Source of the DNA: Mariniphaga sp.
GTDB lineage: Bacteria > Bacteroidota > Bacteroidia > Bacteroidales > Prolixibacteraceae
Direction of reading: 5' to 3'
Assembly (NCBI GenBank): GCA_025363795.1
Contig: JANYLE010000100.1
Coordinates: forward strand, 1 to 7,917
Length of the DNA stretch: 7,917 bases
The first letter of the stretch is position 1. Each line of letters opens with the position of its first letter. The notes beneath the pieces are model-generated. The model was given only the letters and a program-made list of their open reading frames with translations, had not been told where the DNA came from and did no database searches. Shown in pieces: positions 1 to 7,202 of this stretch. The translations under genes were made by a program, and so were the position numbers.

Positions 1-2753
1 TTCACACGTTGTTCAATAACGGCATAACGGATATGCTGACGAAATTTATAGGTAGTAAAAACAGGTCCGTTTTCTTCAATTTCCCACTTGGTTGGATAAT
101 TTCCGGTTTTGTCGAAGCCTTCCATATCAGGTTTCTGGATATCGATAAATTCACCGGCTCCGTTTCCAAATGATCGCATGGTAAATACTTCACCCGCTTT
201 AAATTTCACGGGATCTATCAATTCCTTATTTAATTCCTTATCAAAGATCGAAGACAAACCACCATCAGCAAATTTCAGCTTGTAAAACCGGTTTTCAGCT
301 TCATTACTGAATTGTTTAACCACATCTGTACTTTTCTTGTTTGATGACTTAAGGTAGTAAGTGCTGTATCCGACAGACGGAATATTTTCGGCCAAAAATT
401 GAAGTGTACATCTTTTTAGTGATCCATCAGGATAATGGTCGATATTACTTAATTGCGCGTCGACTTTACCACCTGCGACATCCGATAGTTCAAGATCGAA
501 GGCTTCCGTTGCATTGAAACTGACCTCTATTGAAACGGGATCGTTACGTTTCATATTCATGCTATTAAATACCACCAGCGGACGCCCTTTTTCAGGATGA
601 GTATTGACCTTCGAGGCCAGTTCGTCCAGGTTTTCGGCGACTATCTTTTCAGCTTCTGCTTTGGCAAATTCATATTTCGAAAGAAAAAGTGCATCGGTAA
701 TATCCCCATGTTTACCACCCCAACCATGATCCGGATAAATTTTTGCAGCCCAGGCTTTTCGCAGGCGGATTTCCGGATAGTTTTGGAAAGATCCGTCAAC
801 CAATGCATTAGCCGTTGCAAATTTCTCGGCAACAGGTAATAAAATATCGGCTTCCCTACTGGCTTTTATGGCCTTCTGGTGTGATGGCCCGTGAATATAT
901 AACCAAACATCGGGACGTTCGCCTTTGATGGAAGGAAGTTGTGGCTTTTGTGCTATGAGCGCTTCAAAAAACTCAGGAGCAGTAGCAACTTTTATCCAGG
1001 GCAGTTTCACTGGTACATAGTTCCCCTTTTCTCCCTGAAGTTCATGAATATTACCCCAATTCTGAATCAGATTTCCGTAATCTTTGGCAGGGCTCATATC
1101 ATTGTCCGAGAGTATAGGGATGACTGGAGAAGAAGTCTTACTTGTATAATATTTCTCCCAGTCCATCGAACTTTTCGCCAGGTATTGGCCAGCTTCGTGA
1201 AAATTTTTATTGAGCGGACCAAATGCATCTCCGTAATGACCAGGCGAAAACACTGTCACAAAAGATCCGTCAGGACTGTACCAGTTAAAAATACCCCGCT
1301 CATGGCGGCTAATCATCAAATACTTCGTGCCTGCTTTGCTCATCAACTGCAACATTTGCGGCGTGCGACCCGGGACATCTTCGTTCCAGTAAACCGTGGC
1401 TTTGTAACCGAATTCATCCTTCAGCCATTTGGCGCCTAAATAAAACTGGCGGGCAAGTGATTCGCCCGAGTACATTTCCTCGTAAGGCTGGATGTAGGTT
1501 GATCCACAGGATATTCGCCCGTCTTTCAGCATTTCTTTTACCAATGCTTTTTTATCGGGATGACGTTCTATATATTCTCTAAGCATCAAGCCATCTTCCA
1601 GGTCAAAACGGTAATTCTTATCTTTTGCTCCCATATCAAGCAATGGAGTAATCAACATTGTATCACGTTCGATTACGCATTTTTCAGGAGAATCCATCCA
1701 TGCAATATCCTGATGGCTTGAATTCATCAGATAAATCTGCCCTTTGCCAAGAATTGAATTTGCCAGATTAAACATTCCGTTAACGGTCTTTGGTTCGTAG
1801 ATACGGGTTGCTTTAACCCAAATTCTTTCACCCTCCCTTTTACCTTCATTGAATAATACGGCCTTACTCTGCAGTCGCGTTGTTTTAAAATCTTCACCAA
1901 GTAATGGAATAACAAAGACATTACCTTTGGCATCGTCCAGAGAAAATGGTTTTTTCAGTGCTGAAAAAGGAAGGGGAAAAGTTCCGACTGCATTATCTCC
2001 CACTTCTGAGAGCTTTATTGTCTTCGTTTTTCCTGAAAAGGAATAGCGAACTTCTGTGCCTGCCAGTATTGCGGGACCTTTTAACCGGCACCGCAAGCCA
2101 TCGTTGGTTTTTTCAATTTCCAGGTTCATCCAAACATCATATTCGATTGATTTCTGGAGATATGCGAGAGCATCATCAGCCTGATAAACAATGATCCACG
2201 CATTATTTTGATTCTCGCGACCTACAATTTTAATGGTTTGACTTTCACCCTTTAGCAACCAACTTTTGGGTGCAACCAAAGACATATAACCATGAGCATC
2301 GCCTGTCTGATCAGTTTCAACAGTTACAAATGAAAGTGTTCCTCCATCCGCAGTTTTTAGTTGCCACTCTTTTTGATTCGATGACGTAATTTCAAAACGT
2401 TTCTTACCATTTACAAAAACATCAAAAACAACGCTTTCCGAAGTTAAGTCAAGGGCGGCAATCCATAAAAAACCAGCTTCCTCCTTTTCGAAGTTTGCAG
2501 GCACAACCTGCGTTTGCCATTCAATGGCCATTTTACCATCAGTACAACGTGTTATCAGCGACTTGCCAACATCGCTGCGAAAACTGTGGTACACAAACTC
2601 GTTTGCACCCATATTCTTCTGAAAACCTTCGAACCAGTTTTTCGATGTTGCCGCCAAATTGTATATCGCCTTTTTCTGATCATTTTGAGATCTGGACTGA
2701 TAGATGGAAAACATTAAAATCAGCAACAATAGGAATGTTTTATACTTTCTCAT
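1..2753 (-). CDS. Exported GH38-type alpha-mannosidase, C-terminus beyond window
   Basis: The frame is open for 917 codons from ATG at 2753 to the window edge, so the 3' end is missing. Residues 1-23 are a Sec signal peptide: basic MRKYK, a Leu/Ile-rich core, and likely cleavage near Ser22-Gln23. This implies a periplasmic or surface enzyme. Residues 24 to about 335 are a beta-rich N-terminal region I cannot assign. The GH38 catalytic domain (about 338-615) opens with the metal-site H347-x-D349 in SSHQDIAW, then the ESLARQ signature at 431-436, and the probable nucleophile D459 in NEDVPG followed by a typical PQMLQLMSKAG helix. D550 or D552 are acid/base candidates, and H621 sits in a WLYIHGPSH motif typical of the family. 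A helical mid-domain contains HGWGG at 676-680. A beta-rich C-terminal mannosidase domain runs from about 720. GH38 enzymes cleave alpha-mannosides with retention, using a divalent metal. Last gene of the visible string, 10 bp after the epimerase gene. NEDVPG instead of the classic DPFGHS places it in a divergent bacterial branch, so substrate is uncertain. Confidence 0.82.
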   Translation of the reverse strand, partial: MRKYKTFLLLLILMFSIYQSRSQNDQKKAIYNLAATSKNWFEGFQKNMGANEFVYHSFRSDVGKSLITRCTDGKMAIEWQTQVVPANFEKEEAGFLWIAALDLTSESVVFDVFVNGKKRFEITSSNQKEWQLKTADGGTLSFVTVETDQTGDAHGYMSLVAPKSWLLKGESQTIKIVGRENQNNAWIIVYQADDALAYLQKSIEYDVWMNLEIEKTNDGLRCRLKGPAILAGTEVRYSFSGKTKTIKLSEVGDNAVGTFPLPFSALKKPFSLDDAKGNVFVIPLLGEDFKTTRLQSKAVLFNEGKREGERIWVKATRIYEPKTVNGMFNLANSILGKGQIYLMNSSHQDIAWMDSPEKCVIERDTMLITPLLDMGAKDKNYRFDLEDGLMLREYIERHPDKKALVKEMLKDGRISCGSTYIQPYEEMYSGESLARQFYLGAKWLKDEFGYKATVYWNEDVPGRTPQMLQLMSKAGTKYLMISRHERGIFNWYSPDGSFVTVFSPGHYGDAFGPLNKNFHEAGQYLAKSSMDWEKYYTSKTSSPVIPILSDNDMSPAKDYGNLIQNWGNIHELQGEKGNYVPVKLPWIKVATAPEFFEALIAQKPQLPSIKGERPDVWLYIHGPSHQKAIKASREADILLPVAEKFATANALVDGSFQNYPEIRLRKAWAAKIYPDHGWGGKHGDITDALFLSKYEFAKAEAEKIVAENLDELASKVNTHPEKGRPLVVFNSMNMKRNDPVSIEVSFNATEAFDLELSDVAGGKVDAQLSNIDHYPDGSLKRCTLQFLAENIPSVGYSTYYLKSSNKKSTDVVKQFSNEAENRFYKLKFADGGLSSIFDKELNKELIDPVKFKAGEVFTMRSFGNGAGEFIDIQKPDMEGFDKTGNYPTKWEIEENGPVFTTYKFRQHIRYAVIEQRV

Positions 2754-2763
2754 AATGGTATGT

Positions 2764-4026
2764 TTAGTTTGTTTCCTTTATTATTTGATCAATTCTCTTA
2801 ACCAGTTCCATCATCGCCCTGCCATTGTGGTAAGGACATTTCCATGGGTCAATTTTCCAGTCGTTTCGGTAATATGGTGACGGATCATCTGCTGGTTCAA
2901 CCAAGTATGGAACTCCAAGGCGGTTCAATTTGGTGAACCATTCTCCTCTTTCATGGTCAATCAGGCAAGTATCAATAAAATTCCATGTCAGCTTGACTGT
3001 ATTCCAATACTTTATATCACCTGTCAATTCAAAAGCATTCATAAATCCAACCAGCGTTTCGGCTTGTTGCCACCAATGTTTATTGGTTTTTACATGACTG
3101 CCGAACCTTGTTGACTCCAGAAAAAGTCCACCATCTTTATCAACTGCGACCCGCTCTATATGGTCCACCATGATCACCGAAACCAGGCACATTTTCCCGA
3201 TAATTTCTTCATCCCCCAAAATTTCAGCAGCTTCCCACAACAACCACGAACCTTCGATATCATGTCCAAATGAACAGATACCTTTTGATGATTCCACCTC
3301 ATTGAAACCTTCATCGAAGAAAATGCCGAAATGACCATCTTCACGAATGATTTTATCAAGGAACAAATTCATCAGTTCGGTAAGCCTCAACTTAACTTTT
3401 GGATCTTTCCAAACTTTATAAAGTGCGGCCCAAGCCTCAAGGACATGAAGGTGGGTATTCATCGATTTAGGCTCGTTGTTGTCGGCCATCCGGTTCTCCC
3501 CATAAATTTTCCAGTCGCGCGTGAAGGATTCACGATAGCCCATATTCTCAGGATCTTTGGTCTTTTCTTCAAGCAATGTATAAAGCGCCTGAATCTTTTG
3601 CATTACCGATTCAAGTGGCTTAAATTCATAGTATTTGCAGAGCGCATAAATCACAAAGGCCTGAGCATAGGTATGCTTAATATCGTTAGCCACCTGATTG
3701 TCAGACGCCAATTCCATATAATAGCCGCCAAACTCTTTATCTTCAAAATCTTCGGTCACCACTTTATAAGCTTTGTCGGCAATGGCCGCATAGTCCTGAT
3801 TCCCATCGAGCATTGCAGCAGCCGAAAAAGTCCATAAAATTCTTGCATTCAAAACGCTTGTTTTATTGGCGCTTAACACGGGATTTCCATCCAAATCAAC
3901 AGCCCCGTAGAATCCATGACCGTTCTTTTCAACGCCGTATTTCATCCAATACGGGAGAATGTTACCGTGAAGTTCGTTACTAAATAAATCACGATACTTT
4001 AAAAGTTCGTTTTTTACTGCGTCCAT
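2764..4026 (-). CDS. N-acylglucosamine/cellobiose 2-epimerase family sugar epimerase
   Basis: 420 aa, a usual length for cellobiose 2-epimerases (about 390-420). No signal peptide, so cytoplasmic. The whole protein fits one (alpha/alpha)6 barrel. Visible family motifs: NAR at 60-62, NTHLHVLEA at 190-198 (His192, His194), SFGHDIEGSWLL at 252-263 (His255), WWQQAETLVGF at 318-328, and the C-terminal CPYHNGRAMME at 397-407 (His400). The histidines in these blocks are the catalytic set of the family. Characterised relatives interconvert glucose and mannose at the reducing end of beta-1,4 disaccharides such as cellobiose or mannobiose; others in the superfamily are mannose isomerases or GlcNAc 2-epimerases. 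The motif set favours the cellobiose/mannobiose type, but the exact substrate cannot be read from sequence. It sits 38 bp after the GTPase gene and 10 bp before the mannosidase gene, implying co-transcription and a role in mannose-containing sugars. ATG at 4026 fits the family N-terminus. Confidence 0.88.
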   Translation of the reverse strand: MDAVKNELLKYRDLFSNELHGNILPYWMKYGVEKNGHGFYGAVDLDGNPVLSANKTSVLNARILWTFSAAAMLDGNQDYAAIADKAYKVVTEDFEDKEFGGYYMELASDNQVANDIKHTYAQAFVIYALCKYYEFKPLESVMQKIQALYTLLEEKTKDPENMGYRESFTRDWKIYGENRMADNNEPKSMNTHLHVLEAWAALYKVWKDPKVKLRLTELMNLFLDKIIREDGHFGIFFDEGFNEVESSKGICSFGHDIEGSWLLWEAAEILGDEEIIGKMCLVSVIMVDHIERVAVDKDGGLFLESTRFGSHVKTNKHWWQQAETLVGFMNAFELTGDIKYWNTVKLTWNFIDTCLIDHERGEWFTKLNRLGVPYLVEPADDPSPYYRNDWKIDPWKCPYHNGRAMMELVKRIDQIIKETN

Positions 4027-4064
4027 ATTTTGTAGTTTCTAATTGTTACCATAAATCACCCGAT

Positions 4065-4982
4065 TTATTTGTGTTGATCGCATAAATATTCAAATTCAAG
4101 TTGCAATTCTTTCTGATCTATTTCCGGACCAATAATTACAATTTCAGTATTATATGGATTCGCAGCCACATGTTTTATTTCGGTATGCTCAAAACTGGTC
4201 TGTATGGCAACAGGTCCACTGTCAGTGGTTGCATAACCCTTAATGCGATAGGCAATTAAACTATATTTCTGAATAAACCGATCCAGTTTCTCAGTCGATA
4301 TTGGCTTCATTACTTTGATGACGACTGAATCAACATCGGGTCTTCCTGCGCTATCCGTTTCTTCTGTTCCCATCATCTCAACCGGCCTGTGAAATTTCAT
4401 TCCTGCAAGGAATACATTACGGCCAAAAGAAGACTCAATTACTTCCGCGAAAGGATTAATTAACAATATTTTACTTCGGATTTCAGGTATTGATTCAGGA
4501 GCCAGATCAATCTTATTCAGCACGATGGTATCTGCAACACGAATCTGGTGAGTATTACGCCCTACCCTTTCAATCGTTTTTTGAAAATTGAGTACATCAA
4601 CGATGGTATATGTATGTGCCAACCAGAGGCTATTACGCAAAGCTGGAGCTGAAATCATCTGGCTGATACTAATCGGATCTGAAAGACCTGATGCCTCAAG
4701 AATAATCAGATCGGGGTGATGCTCACCGATAAAATCGGCCAGTGAACGGACAAAACTCCCCAACAAACATACGCAAAACACGGAACCGTTATTCATTTCG
4801 ATCAAACCGAATGATTTTCCTGTTTCCCTTAATTCACGGCTATCGATATTTACCTCAGCAAACTCATTCTGAATGATTGCAATCTTCTTCGAGTCAGCAT
4901 GAAGCTCAATAAATTGTTTTATCAGCGTTGTTTTCCCGCTACCTAAAAAACCGGTTACCAGATAAAAAGGAATTTTCTTCAT
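4065..4982 (-). CDS. CobW/P47K-family GTPase (COG0523 type), probable metallochaperone or cobamide-linked
   Basis: 305 aa from ATG at 4982. G-domain motifs in order: P-loop GFLGSGKTT (11-19), NEFAE (39-43), EASGL (96-100, Walker B region) and NKID (156-159). The C-terminal CobW domain covers about 217-300. Family members use GTP to deliver metal to a client enzyme or, like CobW, act in cobalamin formation; subtypes accompany methyltransferases. The usual metal-binding CxCC after the switch region is CVCL here (Cys70, Cys72, then Leu73-Leu74), preceded by NNGSVF. So either two Cys suffice or another residue supplies the third ligand. A TTG at 5000 in frame would add MKICPV (two more residues to a Cys), but a family-typical start, with the P-loop about 10 residues in, favours ATG 4982. 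It begins 21 bp after the methyltransferase stop, and that pairing suggests the methyltransferase or its cobamide partner is the client (inference). Confidence 0.87.
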   Translation of the reverse strand: MKKIPFYLVTGFLGSGKTTLIKQFIELHADSKKIAIIQNEFAEVNIDSRELRETGKSFGLIEMNNGSVFCVCLLGSFVRSLADFIGEHHPDLIILEASGLSDPISISQMISAPALRNSLWLAHTYTIVDVLNFQKTIERVGRNTHQIRVADTIVLNKIDLAPESIPEIRSKILLINPFAEVIESSFGRNVFLAGMKFHRPVEMMGTEETDSAGRPDVDSVVIKVMKPISTEKLDRFIQKYSLIAYRIKGYATTDSGPVAIQTSFEHTEIKHVAANPYNTEIVIIGPEIDQKELQLEFEYLCDQHK

Positions 4983-5003
4983 TACAGGACAGATTTTCAA
5001 TCA

Positions 5004-6623
5004 TCATACTTCCTTCAACCACTCAGTAATTACATCGACCGATGGCACCTTTCCCTGCGATTTGAGCGTGTACTTTTTCAATACGATAGTCGGGGTTTGC
5101 GCAAATCCATGTTCCGCAAGCTTAACAGGATCTGTAACATAGATAACATCAATACGTTTGCCTGTCTGTAAAAAAGCTGTTTCAATACGCGATTTTAAGA
5201 CATTGGCCTCCGCATCATCCTTACAGAAAGCTATGAATTCCCCTTTCTTCGCCTGGATTTTAAGTTTTAATTTTTCGTTTATCCTTTTCTGAATAGCGGC
5301 AATCAGCTCATTCTTAGGCGGAATCTGGCTCACAAAGGAGATTTTCCCATCGATACAAATTGTAGGAATATTTTTAACCATAAGCGATGCCATGAAGGTA
5401 ACCCCTGCCATTTGCTTTATCGCATGTTCCCGCCATTCCACAATCCCTTCAAAATGTGGAGCGATCTTCTTAACCGCCTCAACCATATACTGACATGGAG
5501 CACATGATTCCGAATCAAGGGTAATAATATCGACGATTACTTTGTCGCTTTGTCCATAGTCTTTCATATTCAGCAATTTAAGACTATCGCTTTTTCGCGT
5601 CATCGCTTTCACAATTTGCTGCTCGTAGGGATCTTTGACCAGATTGGATACCGCGATCAGGTTTTCGGAAGGTGTTCCCATCGGAAGGTCGCAACCCGGG
5701 GATAGAATAAATCCACGATTACCACCCAATTCAATGCAGTCGAGCGCGTTAAAAGCAGCGTCTTCAGGAGTTCCCATCAACAAAACTACTGTCAACTGAA
5801 GATTTCCTCCAAAACTAATATTGTGACCAAGGGCAATATCTTTCACATAATCGAGTGGAATATTTTCGTCAATACTAACATTATCAGGTTTACATCTGCA
5901 CATCACCTCGATATTCTGCTGTGCATGACCACATACAAAAAATGAACTAAGTGCCCCCTTTTCCCTGATATGCTCAAAGATTTCGGTCATTGGCGGAGAG
6001 ACAAACATTTCGAAGGTAGCCGGATCAATCTGACTTGTCATTGGATCAACTACCGCGATCACATCACAGCCCGCTTCAATGTAATAATCAGCCATTCGAT
6101 TTGCCACTCTTTTACAAAAGGCAAAAAGGCGCGTGACATATTCCGGATCTTCAAAAAGTTTCATGAAAATATCGGTTCCCAGGAGGTGAAGCGCCAAAGT
6201 AAAAGGTCCTGCGATCAACCCGTAGAGTGCCAGATCAGGATATTTGGCTCTTAAACGCAGTGTGGCATCCATGACAACAGGCAAACGACCCTCATGTTTT
6301 TCCGGCACTAACAGATCTTCAATGGTTTTTCCCTCAAGGAGCGGATGTGATATAACAGCAGGTGGATTTTCATCTGCCCAGTTCAACTTACAACCGAGCA
6401 GTTCCGCTTCGAGCTGTAAATCAAATAATACAGGTATCCCGTCAGGATGATACAATTCAACTGCCTTTGATATTCCATCCACAATATTGTCAGATGAATG
6501 GAGGAATTGTGTGGCATTTACCCCTATAAGGCTGGCACCGTGGACCCCTACAAAAGGGACCCAGGGAATAACATCGGTGGGTTCAAGTTTAAATGTCTTT
6601 TTTATGAGTTCTTTACCCGTCAT
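5004..6623 (-). CDS. URO-D/MtaA-type methyltransferase domain fused to thioredoxin-like domains
   Basis: 539 aa. Residues 1 to about 340 match the uroporphyrinogen decarboxylase superfamily in its methylcobamide methyltransferase branch (MtaA, CmuA and relatives) rather than haem HemE: an early VPFVGVHGASLIG, GLIAGPFTLALHLLG (135-149), a VCGH block (230-233) and the signature SPGCDLPMGTPSENL (308-322). These enzymes move methyl groups between a corrinoid protein and a thiol such as coenzyme M, using a Zn2+ held by HxC plus a distal Cys. Here the Cys candidates are C231 and C311, but the His position is Phe229. Residues about 360-447 form a thioredoxin-like domain with active-site C374-A-P-C377 and a cis-Pro-like NIPT (418-421). 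About 455-539 is a second thioredoxin-like region without CxxC, with QTPT at 509-512. Thioredoxin fusion suggests redox control or thiol delivery. Start ATG 6623 lies 10 bp after the small upstream gene. The methyl donor and acceptor are unknown, and no corrinoid protein is encoded nearby. Confidence 0.85.
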   Translation of the reverse strand: MTGKELIKKTFKLEPTDVIPWVPFVGVHGASLIGVNATQFLHSSDNIVDGISKAVELYHPDGIPVLFDLQLEAELLGCKLNWADENPPAVISHPLLEGKTIEDLLVPEKHEGRLPVVMDATLRLRAKYPDLALYGLIAGPFTLALHLLGTDIFMKLFEDPEYVTRLFAFCKRVANRMADYYIEAGCDVIAVVDPMTSQIDPATFEMFVSPPMTEIFEHIREKGALSSFFVCGHAQQNIEVMCRCKPDNVSIDENIPLDYVKDIALGHNISFGGNLQLTVVLLMGTPEDAAFNALDCIELGGNRGFILSPGCDLPMGTPSENLIAVSNLVKDPYEQQIVKAMTRKSDSLKLLNMKDYGQSDKVIVDIITLDSESCAPCQYMVEAVKKIAPHFEGIVEWREHAIKQMAGVTFMASLMVKNIPTICIDGKISFVSQIPPKNELIAAIQKRINEKLKLKIQAKKGEFIAFCKDDAEANVLKSRIETAFLQTGKRIDVIYVTDPVKLAEHGFAQTPTIVLKKYTLKSQGKVPSVDVITEWLKEV

Positions 6624-6633
6624 AATAATTCGA

Positions 6634-6801
6634 TTAATTAATTTCGCTTAAATAATCAGCAAATACCTGTATATCTGCCGAATAAATATCATTTCCGATT
6701 TGTCGCAAAAATTTTCGTAACCGGAATTCCATAATAGCCAGAACAATCCAAGGAACAGCCTCTTTCAAAGCTTTCCTAATTTCTTGCATATTCACCATCA
6801 T
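6634..6801 (-). CDS. Small 55-aa protein of unknown function, first gene of the string
   Basis: I do not recognise this gene. It reads from ATG at 6801 (a second ATG follows directly at 6798) to TAA at 6634-6636 and encodes 55 residues starting MMVNMQEIRKALKEA. It looks mostly helical: a basic amphipathic start, a short hydrophobic stretch AVPWIVLAIMEF (15-26), a basic RLRKFLRQ (27-34) and an acidic tail ending DYLSEIN. The hydrophobic stretch is too short for a confident membrane helix. Support for a real gene: a purine-rich AAGAGG lies 9 nt ahead of the ATG, the stop is only 10 bp from the methyltransferase start, and a Bacteroidetes-type promoter candidate lies about 110 bp upstream. Against it: short length, no known family and no Cys or His metal motif. 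It could be a small partner of the methyltransferase or a leader ORF. Confidence 0.6.
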   Translation of the reverse strand: MMVNMQEIRKALKEAVPWIVLAIMEFRLRKFLRQIGNDIYSADIQVFADYLSEIN

Positions 6802-6810
6802 TATGATTTA

Positions 6811-6816
6811 CCTCTT
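6811..6816 (-). promoter_or_regulatory. Candidate ribosome binding site of the 55-aa gene
   Basis: On the minus strand AAGAGG is followed after 9 nt by ATG 6801. Bacteroidota often lack Shine-Dalgarno sites, so this purine run is modest support for translation of the small gene and for the 6801 start over the 6798 ATG. Confidence 0.45.
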
Positions 6817-6909
6817 AATTAGGATCATGAAATCCGATTGTACTATTCAAGTTTAAAGATGGTGAAAATTCTTTCTATTGACGTCGTGTTAGTATAATTA
6901 TCTGAAGGT

Positions 6910-6940
6910 CAAAATTATTAGAATAATTGCTTTTAACAAT
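6910..6940 (-). promoter_or_regulatory. Candidate Bacteroidetes-type promoter for the five-gene string
   Basis: On the minus strand ATTG (6940-6937, -33 region) and TAATTTTG (6917-6910, matching TAnnTTTG for the -7 box) are separated by exactly 19 nt, the spacing known for the primary sigma factor of this phylum. The -33 box is TTG rather than full TTTG. Transcription would begin near 6900-6905 and give a leader of about 100 nt before ATG 6801. I see no cobalamin-riboswitch core in that leader. Confidence 0.55.
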
Positions 6941-6987
6941 ATTCCAGCCTGATTTATTACTTATTGAAACAGGTTTTTTTAAAACAA

Positions 6988-7015
6988 ATCTGAGATGCAT
7001 CATTAATGCTCAGAT
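6988..7015. repeat. Inverted repeat upstream of the operon promoter
   Basis: ATCTGAG (6988-6994) is perfectly complementary to CTCAGAT (7009-7015) across 14 nt; inside, ATGC and GCAT can extend the pairing with a bulge. Read on the minus strand it is followed by TTGTTTT, so it could be a weak terminator for read-through from the tRNA unit. It is equally placed to be a regulator-binding palindrome about 50 bp upstream of the candidate -33 box. Confidence 0.4.
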
Positions 7016-7101
7016 AAAATCCTCAGTCTAAACTCGGGTTCGATGATCAAATAAAACAAGCAGACAAAACAAATCATGCCCAAATTTAACGGACTAAGAA
7101 A

Positions 7102-7120
7102 TGGTCACCGTTTTGGTCAC
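7102..7120. repeat. Tandem TGGTCAC direct repeat, 12-bp period
   Basis: TGGTCAC occurs at 7102-7108 and again at 7114-7120. A spacing just over one helical turn is what paired regulator half-sites show. It lies about 160 bp upstream of the candidate operon promoter and just past the tRNA terminator, and may be chance. Confidence 0.3.
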
Positions 7121-7166
7121 AAAAATTCTGAAATTGAATGGATTTTATTGATTTGCCTAAAAACAA

Positions 7167-7197
7167 AAAGACCACAAATCATAGATTTGTGGTCTTT
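7167..7197 (-). terminator. Strong intrinsic terminator of the tRNA-Ser/tRNA-Pro unit
   Basis: Perfect 14-bp stem: AAAGACCACAAATC (7167-7180) pairs with GATTTGTGGTCTTT (7184-7197) around a 3-nt loop. On the minus strand the stem runs into TTGTTTTT, a U-rich tail as expected of a Rho-independent terminator. It lies 25 bp after the 3' end of tRNA-Pro, so it ends the tRNA transcript and isolates it from the downstream genes. Confidence 0.9.
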
Positions 7198-7202
7198 AGA
7201 GC

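Larger units (their letters stand above)
6802..7166. other. Gene-free AT-rich spacer between the operon and the tRNA unit
   Basis: No reading frame here looks coding. Besides the promoter candidate, the inverted repeat and the TGGTCAC repeats listed separately, it holds the roughly 100-nt leader of the small gene, which includes a weak GGAT/ATCC mini-hairpin just before the purine-rich site. The length and AT-richness fit an upstream control region. Confidence 0.6.

Noticed and set aside
939..1439. Plus-strand frame of 166 aa
   Set aside because: Lies entirely inside the GH38 catalytic region on the opposite strand, which carries clear family motifs.
3331..3837. Plus-strand frame of 168 aa
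   Set aside because: Antisense shadow of the epimerase gene; its translation resembles no protein family.
4983..5000. TTG start adding six residues to the GTPase
   Set aside because: ATG 4982 gives the usual short lead-in to the P-loop; the TTG form has no supporting site, though the added Cys makes it worth remembering.
6802..6905. Cobalamin riboswitch ahead of the operon
   Set aside because: A leader of about 100 nt is too short for the full element and I find no recognisable B12-box core.
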